Source: RUG11198 sp036342255 (GTDB taxonomy: Bacteria; Bacillota_I; Bacilli_A; RF39; UBA660). From it: DNA of 64,000 bases. The stretch lies in assembly GCA_036342255.1 (NCBI GenBank), contig JAZAUS010000009.1, forward strand, positions 12,972 through 76,971, given 5' to 3'. The notes beneath the pieces are model-generated. The model was not told the DNA's origin, ran no database searches, and worked only from the letters and a program-made list of their open reading frames with translations. This document shows positions 16,913-26,726 of this stretch, piece after piece (within the stretch, counting starts at the first letter, position 1; each line of letters begins with the position of its first letter). The translations under genes and the position numbers were made by a program.

Positions 16913-18535
16913 TTATTTATAAATTCTTCTAGAACTATTAATAATATAATCAGCATCTATTCCATCTTCATAATTTAAATATTTATTAAAGAACTCCCTA
17001 AATTTATCCTCACTAACATTTTCCTTATCTAAGAAAAAAACATCAAATCCATAATATAAATAATTTAATTTATCATCTTTTTTCAATTCATAATACTTTT
17101 TCTCAAGTATAATCTTTAAATCACTATAAAAATTATTAGTATCATAATTATAAATAGCTGAACTACAAAAAATAGAATAATCTTTATTATATATATTATA
17201 AGCCCAATAATCAGAATTACTAACTCCCAATTCCTCAAGATATATTTTTAAATATTCAACTGGCTTATCACTATTAACCATCTTATCAATTACCTTATCA
17301 GGAATAAAATAATCAAGTTTTCTAATCCTTATATTATCAATATTATTCGTATCTAATCCATCTTTTTTTCCATCTTTTATAATCAAATCTCCATCATAAA
17401 TACAAAAGAAACTAGTATTAAAACTATTTTTATCAAAAAAATCTATTACTGTATCTTTTGTAAAACTAATTTTATCATCAAACAAAGTAGATATAAAAGC
17501 AGTATTTGAATAAGCTTTAGACGCTGTATATAACTCGTTCATAAATATATCTTCTTCTATTGAACAATTATTCTTCTTCTCATATATATCTTTCATCTTT
17601 TCAGCTATATCATCACAATATCTATAATCCATACCTAAACTACTAAAATATAATTCAAATTGTTTTTCAAATAATTGCATTAACTCTTTATAATCATCCC
17701 CCAACAACTCTTCTAACAATTCAAAATCACTATTTAAATAAACTTTTAACAAATTATCTCTACCTATTATTTTAGATAAAAACAACATATGTGTTCTCAT
17801 TTTAGAATTATAAGAATAATTATCATAATACTTTAAATCAGAACTACTATTCATAGCTTCAAATAAATACAACCACCCATCACTATCTATCTTTAAATTT
17901 TTTAACACTTCATCTTTATCAATATTAATAGTAATAGTATGTTCTACTTCATGACCAAGAGTAGATTCATCACCATCTTTATCTACACTAATTACATTTT
18001 TATAAATATCATAATCCCCGCCTATTCCATCTTCCAAATCAGTATTTCTTTCAACCTTTAATCTTCTTAATCTAGAAACCATATCAAAAATACTTTCAAA
18101 ATAATAGCAATGTCCATATTCTTTTAATAGTTCTACTTCTCTATACTTCAAATAATTTTTCTCTTCATCCGTAAATTCATCACTATTATCTATAATATTA
18201 TTAAATATGAAAACCACATATTCATTTTTCTCTTCATCTGTCATACTATTATATCTATCTTCTAGTTGTTTATATTTATCCTTAAACAATACTAATTCTT
18301 TATTAACACTATCTGTATCTAAATAAAAGTTCTCATACATATAATCAACATCATTATCTCTAGATGTTTTTTTACCAATTCCATGTAATAACATGAACGA
18401 CAAATCTATAGCTAAAATAACAGAAAATATTCTTATTCTATTTCTTCTTGATAATAATTTAGCTATAACCTTACCTTCACTTATATCAACTTGCCCCAAA
18501 TACTTATTCTCTTTTTTAAGTTTATACTTTTCCAT
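16913..18535 (-). CDS. Membrane-anchored protein with HExxH motif, putative metallopeptidase
   Basis: 540 residues, no family recognised. A basic N-terminus is followed by one membrane helix (about 36-52) and a large Asp/Tyr/Lys-rich, probably extracellular, domain. STLGHEVEHTI at 192-202 is a clear HExxH zinc motif. LFEAMNS (Glu about 226) lies about 27 residues on, a plausible third ligand as in gluzincin-type peptidases. The rest is helical with many YY/DY pairs and no repeats. Placed between polA (7-nt gap) and mutM in one transcription unit, without an evident functional link. Proteolytic activity is an inference from one motif. Confidence 0.6.
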   Translation of the reverse strand: MEKYKLKKENKYLGQVDISEGKVIAKLLSRRNRIRIFSVILAIDLSFMLLHGIGKKTSRDNDVDYMYENFYLDTDSVNKELVLFKDKYKQLEDRYNSMTDEEKNEYVVFIFNNIIDNSDEFTDEEKNYLKYREVELLKEYGHCYYFESIFDMVSRLRRLKVERNTDLEDGIGGDYDIYKNVISVDKDGDESTLGHEVEHTITINIDKDEVLKNLKIDSDGWLYLFEAMNSSSDLKYYDNYSYNSKMRTHMLFLSKIIGRDNLLKVYLNSDFELLEELLGDDYKELMQLFEKQFELYFSSLGMDYRYCDDIAEKMKDIYEKKNNCSIEEDIFMNELYTASKAYSNTAFISTLFDDKISFTKDTVIDFFDKNSFNTSFFCIYDGDLIIKDGKKDGLDTNNIDNIRIRKLDYFIPDKVIDKMVNSDKPVEYLKIYLEELGVSNSDYWAYNIYNKDYSIFCSSAIYNYDTNNFYSDLKIILEKKYYELKKDDKLNYLYYGFDVFFLDKENVSEDKFREFFNKYLNYEDGIDADYIINSSRRIYK

Positions 18536-18542
18536 AACTCAC

Positions 18543-21107
18543 CTACTTAGCTTCATATAAATCATTACCAATTGATATATCTACCTTAAGTGGAACACTT
18601 AACTTATAAACATTTTCCATTTTATCTCTAACAATTTCCTTAACTATATCTTCCTCATCCTTTACAACATTAAACACCAATTCATCATGTATCTGCAATA
18701 ACATCTTACTATTTAATTGTCTATATTTAATCTCTTTATCTATATCTACCATAGCTTTCTTTAATATATCAGCAGCACTACCCTGTATAGGAGTATTAAG
18801 AGCCATTCTTTCACCTCTACTCCTTATCATATAATTACTATCATTAATTTCACTAATTATTCTTTTTCTATTCATAATAGTCTTAACATAACCATCTTTA
18901 TGAACTTTCTCTATCTCATTATCCATATAAGTCTTAATTCCTGGATAAGTCTTAAAATAATTATCTCTAAATTCTCTAGCTTCTTTAACACTAATCCCCA
19001 AGTCACTAGCCAAACCAAAACTACTTATCCCATATATTATTCCAAAATTAACAGCTTTAGCACATCTCCTCATATCCTTAGTGACCTTATCAACATCAAC
19101 ATGATATACATCGCTAGCCGTCTTAGCATGAATATCCATATCCTTAACAAAAGCTTCCTTCATACTATCAATATCAGCCAAATGACTAAATACACGTAGT
19201 TCTATCTGTGAATAATCACTACTTAATAAAACACTATCATCATCACTAACAAAACTTTTCCTTATCAATCTACCATACTCATTTCTAATAGGAATATTTT
19301 GTAAATTAGGCTCAATAGACGACAATCTACCAGTCCTAGTCAAAGTTTGTGTATATATAGTATGAATCTTACCATCATTCATTATACTATTCTTAAGACC
19401 TACAATATAAGTACTATATAGCTTAGTTAACATTCTATATTCTAGTATTAAACTAATTACAGGATAATCAACTAACTTAAGTAAAGTAGCTTCATCTGTA
19501 GAATAATTACCACTCTTACCCTTTTTACCATGTGGAAGTCCTAACTTATCAAATAAAACATCTCCCAATTGCTTAGGACTTCCTATATTAAATTCACATC
19601 CACATAAATCATAAATATTTTTAGTAATATCATCTACCCTATTTTGAATATCCTTACCCATATCATCTAATATAGAAGCATCACATTTAATACCATTAAA
19701 CTCCATATCTCCAAGCACAATTGCTAAAGGAAGCTCTATATCATGATATAAACTTAATATATCTTCTTCCATCATTTTCTTATCTAGCACATCTTTAACA
19801 TCATATATAAATTTAGCCCTTAAAACACATTTCTTTGCTATTTCTTCTTTATCTAATTCTTGCTTCTTATCATCAAAAGGAATCTCATATCCCATATCAT
19901 TAGCAAGATAACCAATATCGTCTTTAACATTATAATTTAACAAATAAGCAGAAATCATAATATCATCAATCATATTATTAATAATATAATCTCTATATCT
20001 AAAACTAACATATAATTTCTTAACATCATAAGTATATATATTACCTCTTATAAAATCTAAATTACTTACTTTATCCCCATCTATATATATGCTAGTATTT
20101 TTTCCATATATCCCCATACCAACAATACTAGCCTTATGATAATTATCATCTGATAATTCTATATAAACACTAACATCTTCATCTATTTTTACTTTACTTA
20201 TATCATCTAATAATTTATATTTAACATCTCCAGTATCCTTTTTTACACCTATCTTCTTTATAAAAGAATTAAACTCTAACTCTTTATAAATATTAACCAA
20301 TTCCTCACTATAATTATCATTATATTTAACATCATCTAAACAAACATCTAAAGGCACTTCTTTATATATAGTAGCCAAATCTAAACTATCAAAAGCTTTC
20401 TTTTTATCATCTACTAGCTTTTTATGAACAGCACCCTTAATCTCATCTATATGTTCATATAAATTACCAATCGTATCATATTCTTTCAACAACTTAATAG
20501 CCGTTTTCTCACCTATTCCCTTAACACCAGGAATATTATCTGATGAATCACCCATAAGACCTTTAAGATCTATCATTCTAATAGGTTCAATACCATAAGT
20601 ATTAACAAACATATCATGATCCATCATAATATAATCCTTAGATTTTAATAGTTTTACTGTTACTTTATCACTTATTAACTGTAATAAATCTTTATCACTA
20701 CTAACTATTAATCCCTCATAATCATCATTATCATCAATCATTTTAGCAAATGTTCCAATAATATCATCAGCCTCATATCCTTCTTTTTCTAAATATGTAA
20801 TATTCATAGCCTTAAGTATATCTTTAGCAACAGGAAATTGACATTTTAAATCATCAGGAGTCTCATTTCTTCCACCCTTATATTCATCATATTTCTCATG
20901 TCTAAAAGTCTTACCAATATCAAAAGCTACCATCATATAATTAGGTTTCTCATCATTGATTATCTTATTAATCATATTAACAAAACCATACAACCCATTA
21001 GTTGGAAACCCTTTACTATTTCTCATAATATTACCAGTATACGCTGTTGCATAATAACTCCTAAATAATAAATTATTACCATCAACTAAAACAATTCTCT
21101 TCATCAT
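18543..21107 (-). CDS. polA: DNA polymerase I
   Basis: 854 residues. The 5' nuclease domain (1-290) has VDGNNLLFRSYYAT, YEADDIIGTFA, SSDKDLLQL and GDSSDNIPGVKGIGEKTA. The middle exonuclease-like domain (290-470) lacks the DxE metal ligands (VYIELSDDN in their place) and is probably inactive, as in many Firmicutes. The polymerase domain has motif A DYSQIELRVFSHLA, motif B RRCAKAVNFGIIYGIS and motif C LQIHDELVF. Acts in gap filling and Okazaki maturation. Two adjacent ATGs (21107, 21104) share the AGGTGA site. Confidence 0.97.
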   Translation of the reverse strand: MMKRIVLVDGNNLLFRSYYATAYTGNIMRNSKGFPTNGLYGFVNMINKIINDEKPNYMMVAFDIGKTFRHEKYDEYKGGRNETPDDLKCQFPVAKDILKAMNITYLEKEGYEADDIIGTFAKMIDDNDDYEGLIVSSDKDLLQLISDKVTVKLLKSKDYIMMDHDMFVNTYGIEPIRMIDLKGLMGDSSDNIPGVKGIGEKTAIKLLKEYDTIGNLYEHIDEIKGAVHKKLVDDKKKAFDSLDLATIYKEVPLDVCLDDVKYNDNYSEELVNIYKELEFNSFIKKIGVKKDTGDVKYKLLDDISKVKIDEDVSVYIELSDDNYHKASIVGMGIYGKNTSIYIDGDKVSNLDFIRGNIYTYDVKKLYVSFRYRDYIINNMIDDIMISAYLLNYNVKDDIGYLANDMGYEIPFDDKKQELDKEEIAKKCVLRAKFIYDVKDVLDKKMMEEDILSLYHDIELPLAIVLGDMEFNGIKCDASILDDMGKDIQNRVDDITKNIYDLCGCEFNIGSPKQLGDVLFDKLGLPHGKKGKSGNYSTDEATLLKLVDYPVISLILEYRMLTKLYSTYIVGLKNSIMNDGKIHTIYTQTLTRTGRLSSIEPNLQNIPIRNEYGRLIRKSFVSDDDSVLLSSDYSQIELRVFSHLADIDSMKEAFVKDMDIHAKTASDVYHVDVDKVTKDMRRCAKAVNFGIIYGISSFGLASDLGISVKEAREFRDNYFKTYPGIKTYMDNEIEKVHKDGYVKTIMNRKRIISEINDSNYMIRSRGERMALNTPIQGSAADILKKAMVDIDKEIKYRQLNSKMLLQIHDELVFNVVKDEEDIVKEIVRDKMENVYKLSVPLKVDISIGNDLYEAK

Positions 21108-21152
21108 AAATCACCTATATCTATAATATCACATAAAAAAAAAGAAAAAAAG

Positions 21153-21177
21153 AAAAAACGTTTAATAAAACGTTTTT
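21153..21177 (-). terminator. Terminator of the VirB2-like/glycosyltransferase unit
   Basis: Stem AAAAACGTTT / AAACGTTTTT around loop TATT (minus strand), followed by TTTTTTCTTTTTTTC. It immediately follows the stop codon at 21176. Confidence 0.85.
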
Positions 21178-21475
21178 AAAGTTTATTCCAACAACTTTTC
21201 CAATCAGTAGCATTAGTTTCCTCAGCATTATCAGCTACAATATTCATAACCAAAGTAACAATAAATACTACCAAGAAAATAGCAACTGCATAAATAACTC
21301 TTTTTATTAACATACTTTGAGCTTTTTTCATTTCCTCTTCTTTACTTGAAATAACAGCTTTACCTAAATCTAATGTTCCAAATAATATCAATCCAATAGG
21401 AACAATAAATTGAATTAAAAATATAACTGCTTTAATAATTCTTAAAATAGGTTTTAAATCACTACAATAACTCAT
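21176..21475 (-). CDS. Small two-helix membrane protein, VirB2/TrbC pilin-like
   Basis: About 99 residues from ATG 21475 (AGGAGAGG at 6-nt spacing; the frame extends to 21514 without a ribosome site). Two membrane helices (about 17-38 and 58-82) flank a short charged loop ending in KKAQSMLIKRVIYA, and a C-terminal tail ends in WKSCWNKL. This is the size and topology of VirB2/TrbC-like pilin subunits found as small orphan proteins in gut Firmicutes. No type IV secretion genes are nearby, so pilin function is a guess. It lies between the glycosyltransferase genes and polA. Confidence 0.5.
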   Translation of the reverse strand: MSYCSDLKPILRIIKAVIFLIQFIVPIGLILFGTLDLGKAVISSKEEEMKKAQSMLIKRVIYAVAIFLVVFIVTLVMNIVADNAEETNATDWKSCWNKL

Positions 21476-21550
21476 AATTAATCCTCTCCTCACATATCTA
21501 AATAAATAATACAATATATATACTCTTTTGTCAATATAATAAATAAGTTT

Positions 21551-22606
21551 TTATCCTATAAATAAACCTAACATATATAAAAAAATATTACATAAACATA
21601 CTATTCTAACAACAAAAGCTACACATTTATTCTTCATCAAATCAGAATATAAATATATAGGATACAAACCTAATACATATCTAAATAAACTAATACTAGC
21701 AATAGTTTTCCAATATACTATATCTCTAAAAGAACTAACAAAAACAATAATAGATAATATCCCATATATAGAAGATATTCTATCTTTTTTAAATATCTTA
21801 ATACACAAATAAAAACCATATATGGTAAAAATCCAATTCAAACCAACTAAATATACTTCAAATAAAGAAAAACCAGTAGTAATAATAAACTTTATATCAT
21901 TAATAAAACCTATAACAAAGAACAAACTCTCTCGTCCCCAAAAGATATACTGAACATCAACAAAATATAATAAATTATCCATCCTATAATATAAATATAA
22001 TGGATACAAGCTCCCAATACCTATTGGAATCATAATAAATAAAAATAATTCTTTATAATTAATCTTTTTATTTTTATAAATATTATAAAAATAATCTATT
22101 AGCATTGCAAAAAATAGTATAGCACCAGTATTACGAGTAACAATACTTAAACCAATAAATAAAGAACTAACTATCTTTTTTTCCTTTTTATAATAATAAA
22201 AACTTAATAAAGTTAACATTAAAAATAAACTTTCAGTATAAATAATAGAAAAAAATATAACTATAGGTGAAAATATATATAACCACAATCTATTTTTATC
22301 ATCAACCAATTTTTCAATAATATAATAATTAATAATACTACAAATAAAATTAATTAATAAACCAGATATAATATAAGATCTAAATACAAATGAAAATAAT
22401 TTTATTAACAATGGAAATAAAGGAAAAAAAGCATACAAATTCTCCATACTATAACCATTTTTAGCAATTTCAAGATAACATTGAGCATCATAATATTTCA
22501 AAAAATCAAAATCATGCCTTATCATACCAAAAATAGCTATTACAATTAATAAAAATATTCTTAATCCCCAAAACATTTTTTCTTTCTTATCTTTAATTTT
22601 AATCAC
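21551..22606 (-). CDS. PIG-V/mannosyltransferase-like GT-C membrane protein
   Basis: 351 residues with about nine to ten membrane helices. Its first outer loop has YYDAQCYLEIAKNGYS followed by AFFPLFPLLIK. This D-A-x2-Y-x2-I-A-x2-G-Y ... F-P-L-x-P-L arrangement is the signature of the PIG-V-like GT-C family, which adds mannose or another sugar from a lipid-phosphate donor. The catalytic aspartate would be in YYDAQ. It overlaps the preceding gene by 4 nt (ATGA), so it is translationally coupled to the larger GT-C-like protein. Substrate unknown. Confidence 0.75.
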   Translation of the reverse strand: MIKIKDKKEKMFWGLRIFLLIVIAIFGMIRHDFDFLKYYDAQCYLEIAKNGYSMENLYAFFPLFPLLIKLFSFVFRSYIISGLLINFICSIINYYIIEKLVDDKNRLWLYIFSPIVIFFSIIYTESLFLMLTLLSFYYYKKEKKIVSSLFIGLSIVTRNTGAILFFAMLIDYFYNIYKNKKINYKELFLFIMIPIGIGSLYPLYLYYRMDNLLYFVDVQYIFWGRESLFFVIGFINDIKFIITTGFSLFEVYLVGLNWIFTIYGFYLCIKIFKKDRISSIYGILSIIVFVSSFRDIVYWKTIASISLFRYVLGLYPIYLYSDLMKNKCVAFVVRIVCLCNIFLYMLGLFIG

Positions 22607-24123
22607 TTATTAACATCCTCTTTTTTTAAATCTTTTCTAACATATATTTTATAACCCATTCCTTCATTAGTTTTTCCTTTAAATACAACTTCATATTTTC
22701 CATTTTCGTTTATTCTATTATATAAACGTTCTGAATCTACTACAACTAAATGTGTAAAATTATATTTTTCTAAGAATTTATCTAAATCATCTTTATCTAA
22801 TAATAAACCAAACAATAAATCATAATACTCCTTAAATATATCTTCTTTTTTGTTGTTTGCTTTCAAAAAAACTTCAGCTCTAGGATCTATATAAGGTTTA
22901 AGTCCTCTATATTCAAAATAACCTCCTTGATCATATCCAACATATAATTTCATCTTATTCTTATCATAATTATCAAGTAAAAAATCAACAGCTTTACTCA
23001 TCTTATTAGTATAATTAAGACCATTCGTTTTATAAAGAACACTAAATAATATAATAAAAGTAACAACTACTAAACTAAATATTATTTTTATTTTAGACGA
23101 ATATACTTCTTTAAATTTAACAATTCTAAACTTATCTTTATAGAAAAAAGCAAGTGGAAAAATAGACAAAATAAAGAAATAACTTAATCCTTTAACAGAA
23201 GAAAAACCAAGATATAATGGACCAAATAAAAATAATAAATATCTCACTCTTAATCTATCTTTATTAGAAAAAATATAACATATAAAAATAATCATCATAA
23301 AAGCAAAAATAAATTTACCACTCATCATTTTAAAACTAAAAGGTTTCATTTCTAAAACTAAGCCATTTATTTCTTTTACACCATAAGAATTTATAAAATA
23401 CTTAATTGCCTCTATACCATATGGATTAATTAAAGCTGTTAAAAACATTACAATCATAGTAATAACAATAGGAATCTTTCTATAATGTTCAGCTTTAATT
23501 TTTTTAAAATTAAAACCATCTAATAAATAAGGTAACATAAACACATATAACATCCACCACATTGAAGCATGTAAATTTATTTGAAGAAAAGAAATTACAG
23601 GTAATAATAATAAATATTTTATATTATTTTCTCTAATATATTTTTCTAAACAAAAAATTAACAACATTACTAAACAAAAAGTAAATATTTGAGGTCTAAG
23701 CACCATAAAATTTAAAGATAATAACAAAAAATCAACAAATATTGAAACAATAAAAGAAATTTTATAATTATTATTACTTAAACACATACAAACTTTATAA
23801 AAAATAAAAAAGAATACATAATTAATTAATACGCAAAGAAGAAGCAATGATTTTATTCCGAAAAAACGATAAAACAAATAAAAAATAAGAGCTGATAACC
23901 ATTGTTGCATAACAAAAGAAAAACCATTATGTAATGTAAAAGGTTCTATTTTTGGAATACCATGATTAAAAACATATCTTCCATGATTAATTAAAAACCA
24001 AGTGTCATTATTTAAAGTATAATTACCAGCATATACAAGAAATAATAATAAAACAGTTAAACATATAAAAAAATACTTATTTAAATATACTCTTTTATTA
24101 CTTTTAAAAAACCTAAATTTCAA
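22603..24123 (-). CDS. Polytopic GT-C glycosyltransferase-like membrane protein (paralog of 287-1795)
   Basis: About 506 residues with around eleven membrane helices and a C-terminal soluble domain. Outer loop motif NNDTWFLINHGRYVFNHG and C-terminal YVGYDQGGYFEYRGLKPYID, then PRAEVFLK, parallel the gene at the left end of the window. ATG 24147 would overlap the upstream gene by 14 nt with a poor ribosome site. TTG 24123 has AGGTG at 7 nt, just behind the upstream stop, so TTG is preferred. Probably a lipid-linked-sugar transferase acting with the FAD enzyme and the PIG-V-like protein; substrate unknown. Confidence 0.7.
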   Translation of the reverse strand: MKFRFFKSNKRVYLNKYFFICLTVLLLFLVYAGNYTLNNDTWFLINHGRYVFNHGIPKIEPFTLHNGFSFVMQQWLSALIFYLFYRFFGIKSLLLLCVLINYVFFFIFYKVCMCLSNNNYKISFIVSIFVDFLLLSLNFMVLRPQIFTFCLVMLLIFCLEKYIRENNIKYLLLLPVISFLQINLHASMWWMLYVFMLPYLLDGFNFKKIKAEHYRKIPIVITMIVMFLTALINPYGIEAIKYFINSYGVKEINGLVLEMKPFSFKMMSGKFIFAFMMIIFICYIFSNKDRLRVRYLLFLFGPLYLGFSSVKGLSYFFILSIFPLAFFYKDKFRIVKFKEVYSSKIKIIFSLVVVTFIILFSVLYKTNGLNYTNKMSKAVDFLLDNYDKNKMKLYVGYDQGGYFEYRGLKPYIDPRAEVFLKANNKKEDIFKEYYDLLFGLLLDKDDLDKFLEKYNFTHLVVVDSERLYNRINENGKYEVVFKGKTNEGMGYKIYVRKDLKKEDVNK

Positions 24124-24133
24124 TATAAAACAC

Positions 24134-25690
24134 CTACTTACTTTCATGATATTCTTTTTCTACATTAACATCCCAAATATTATCCTTTTTCTTTACATCT
24201 TTAACTATATTATTCACACACTCCATAGCAGTCTCCATAGAATGATCCATATTATTATATCTATGCTGACCATTTCTACCTATACAATATAAATTTGAAT
24301 ATTTATCTAAATACTTCTTTACTACATCAAATTCAGAATAAGTATCAAAATATGCAGGATATGCTTTTTGAACTCTTTCAACATGATAATCTATAACATC
24401 ATCTTTAGAATTAATAACACCCATCTTAATTAATTCATCAACTGCTAAATTTTTTAGTTTATTATCTTTAAGATTCCAAAAATCATCTCCTTCATTACAA
24501 AAATACTCTAATCCCAAAGATATTGTATTATTAAAATCTGAAGGCATATAACAAGACCAATTATTAAAAATTTGAATTCTACCTAATTTAACATCAGTAC
24601 TTTGAACATAAATCCAACAATCTGGAACAATATTATTAATAGTCTTTATATGAGTTTCATTCTTTATTTTTAATTCTTTTAAAACCAAACCAATAGTAAC
24701 AAAATCTCTATATGGTAATCCATTAGATACTTTTAAAACTCTACTAGGTACTCTCTTCATACCATTCACCAAATCTTTAATAGGCATAGATGAAATAAAA
24801 ATATCACCCTTAATAATATGTTCTTTACCATTACATATATATTTAAGAGAATTAATCTTGTCTTTACTATTATTAACACCAATAACATCAGCATCAAAAA
24901 TAATTTTTCCACCCATAGAAATTATTTTTGATGCCATTAACTCCCACATCTGACCTGGTCCATATTTAGGATAGTAAAACTGTTCAATTAAAGATACTTC
25001 TTTATTACTATCTTTAATTTTAAAAATTTTAAACAACGAATTCTTTACAACTTCAAAAATAGATATACCTTTAACTCTCTGACTCCCCCAAGAAGAATCA
25101 ATATCTTTAGGATTTCTACCCCATAATTTTTCTGTATATCCTTCAAAAAATATTTCATATAATTTTTTACCAAACCTATTAATATAAAAGTTTTCTAAAT
25201 TACTTTCTTCTTTTTTTATAAATATAGATTTTAAATAACTAAAACCAGAAACAATAGTAGTTCCCAATCCTAAATTACGAAAAGTTTTAAATTTTAAAGA
25301 AATAGGATAATCAAAAAATTTCTTTTTATAAAATATTCTAGAAACTCTATTTCTAATTAAGAATACTTCATCTTCTATTTCAGGATCTTTACCACCTTTG
25401 ATATATTCTTTATTATCAATACCAAGTTTTATATCATCATAACTTCCTTTACCCTGTATAGGCATAATTTCCTTCCATATATCAAACACTTTCTCATCCT
25501 TTGTAAAAAATCTATGTCCACCCAAATCCATTCTATTACCATTATAAGATACAGTTTTAGAAATTCCTCCAACTTGATTATCTTTCTCAATAATAATAAT
25601 ATTATATTTATCATAATCTCTTAAAAGTAAATAAGCTGCAGTTAATCCAGCAGGCCCTGCTCCAATAATAACAACATCAATTTTCCCCAT
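24134..25690 (-). CDS. FAD-dependent oxidoreductase, UDP-galactopyranose mutase/protoporphyrinogen oxidase-like
   Basis: 518 residues. The N-terminal dinucleotide-binding fold VVIIGAGPAGLTAAYLLLRD is followed by E-x-D ribose contact IIIEKDNQVGGIS and the motif MDLGGHRFFTKDE, typical of the amine-oxidase/UGM-like flavoproteins found with lipid-sugar transferases. A C-terminal FAD segment, CIGRNGQHRYNNMDHSM, closes the FAD site. No membrane segment. Likely role: oxidation or epimerisation of a lipid-linked or nucleotide sugar used by the two downstream GT-C proteins. The family also includes carotenoid and porphyrin enzymes, but context favours sugar chemistry. Confidence 0.75.
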   Translation of the reverse strand: MGKIDVVIIGAGPAGLTAAYLLLRDYDKYNIIIIEKDNQVGGISKTVSYNGNRMDLGGHRFFTKDEKVFDIWKEIMPIQGKGSYDDIKLGIDNKEYIKGGKDPEIEDEVFLIRNRVSRIFYKKKFFDYPISLKFKTFRNLGLGTTIVSGFSYLKSIFIKKEESNLENFYINRFGKKLYEIFFEGYTEKLWGRNPKDIDSSWGSQRVKGISIFEVVKNSLFKIFKIKDSNKEVSLIEQFYYPKYGPGQMWELMASKIISMGGKIIFDADVIGVNNSKDKINSLKYICNGKEHIIKGDIFISSMPIKDLVNGMKRVPSRVLKVSNGLPYRDFVTIGLVLKELKIKNETHIKTINNIVPDCWIYVQSTDVKLGRIQIFNNWSCYMPSDFNNTISLGLEYFCNEGDDFWNLKDNKLKNLAVDELIKMGVINSKDDVIDYHVERVQKAYPAYFDTYSEFDVVKKYLDKYSNLYCIGRNGQHRYNNMDHSMETAMECVNNIVKDVKKKDNIWDVNVEKEYHESK

Positions 25691-25727
25691 TGAAACACCT
25701 CTATAAAAATTATAACATAAAATAAAA

Positions 25728-25747
25728 AAAACTACATAAGTAGTTTT
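25728..25747 (-). terminator. Terminator of the Tad operon
   Basis: Minus strand AAAACTAC-TTAT-GTAGTTTT followed by a further T run, overlapping the stop of the TadZ-like gene. It separates the Tad operon from the oxidoreductase/glycosyltransferase operon. Confidence 0.85.
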
Positions 25748-26705
25748 AATTTTTCTTTAATAATTCCATTTTTTCAAATAATGGTAATAAAGTATCAGAA
25801 TTATCTTCTCTATCATATAAAGGAGGAATATTATAAAAAACCTTTATACTAGCTTCAAATTCAAAATCTTTAATATCTTTATTATTAAAGAAACTTTTAT
25901 TCAAGACAATTCTTTCCATCTTAAGCTTAGAAAAAATAGATTGATCTAATGTAATTAACTTATTAATTTTAAGCAATGAAGGTTCAACTAAATATAACAT
26001 ATCAGTACACACATTACTACTAATAGCTTCCCCTAAATCATTTAAATCAAGAAGAATTACATTAACATCCTTAAATTCCATTATTTTACTTGTAAGCTCT
26101 TTCTCCGTAACAGAAATCATAGATTTATCATGATAAAATAGAAAATCCTTTTTATTAACTTCTATTGCAATAACAGAATAAAACTTAGATAAAACTTCTT
26201 TCATCATATAAACCAAACTAGTAGCCCCAGCATCATCAGTAAGATTCTTAACACCAATAACTCTTACATTATTATTAGATACTAATTCATTACTAACTTC
26301 CTGGACACCTTCAATCATTTCTCCATCCATCTGCTGATAATGAGCTACATCCCTATAACTATTAGGATTAGCATACAAATATTTAACCTCATCTAAATTA
26401 CGAGCAAAATTATAAATACCCATACTAACTAATTTAGATAAATATATTTTAGAATTTACAACAGGATCATCATTCAATAAAATAATAACTTTATCAACAT
26501 CTAAACCCATAGATAACTTTTGAATATTACCAAAGTTCTTATAATCTTTAATAGATGTAATATCTAAAAACATTCTATTAAAAAAGAAATTGGAGAAAGT
26601 CTGAACAATTTCATCAACATCAAATTCTCCATTCATAGATTTTATAATATCAACATCTAAATTACTAAGCACATCTCTATTCAAATTTGATACAATAACA
26701 TTCAT
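25746..26705 (-). CDS. TadZ/CpaE-like ATPase-fold protein with degenerate P-loop
   Basis: 319 residues. The N-terminal 120 residues form a receiver-like domain without clear phospho-Asp chemistry. From about residue 155, VRVIGVKNLTDDAGATSLVYM has the beta-strand and loop of a MinD/ParA-type P-loop. It lacks the signature lysines: the G-G-x-G-K-T core is replaced by D-D-A-G-A-T. A VILLDLNDLG strand fits Walker B. In Tad systems TadZ/CpaE localises the machine at the membrane. Last gene of the operon and 21 nt behind the pseudopilin-like gene. Function as localiser inferred from position and fold. Confidence 0.65.
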   Translation of the reverse strand: MNVIVSNLNRDVLSNLDVDIIKSMNGEFDVDEIVQTFSNFFFNRMFLDITSIKDYKNFGNIQKLSMGLDVDKVIILLNDDPVVNSKIYLSKLVSMGIYNFARNLDEVKYLYANPNSYRDVAHYQQMDGEMIEGVQEVSNELVSNNNVRVIGVKNLTDDAGATSLVYMMKEVLSKFYSVIAIEVNKKDFLFYHDKSMISVTEKELTSKIMEFKDVNVILLDLNDLGEAISSNVCTDMLYLVEPSLLKINKLITLDQSIFSKLKMERIVLNKSFFNNKDIKDFEFEASIKVFYNIPPLYDREDNSDTLLPLFEKMELLKKN

Positions 26706-26726
26706 TCTATACCTCCAAAATCCTTC

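Noticed and set aside
21176..21475. Type IV secretion locus
   Set aside because: Only the VirB2-like small protein is present; no VirB4, VirB6 or VirD4 homolog in the window.
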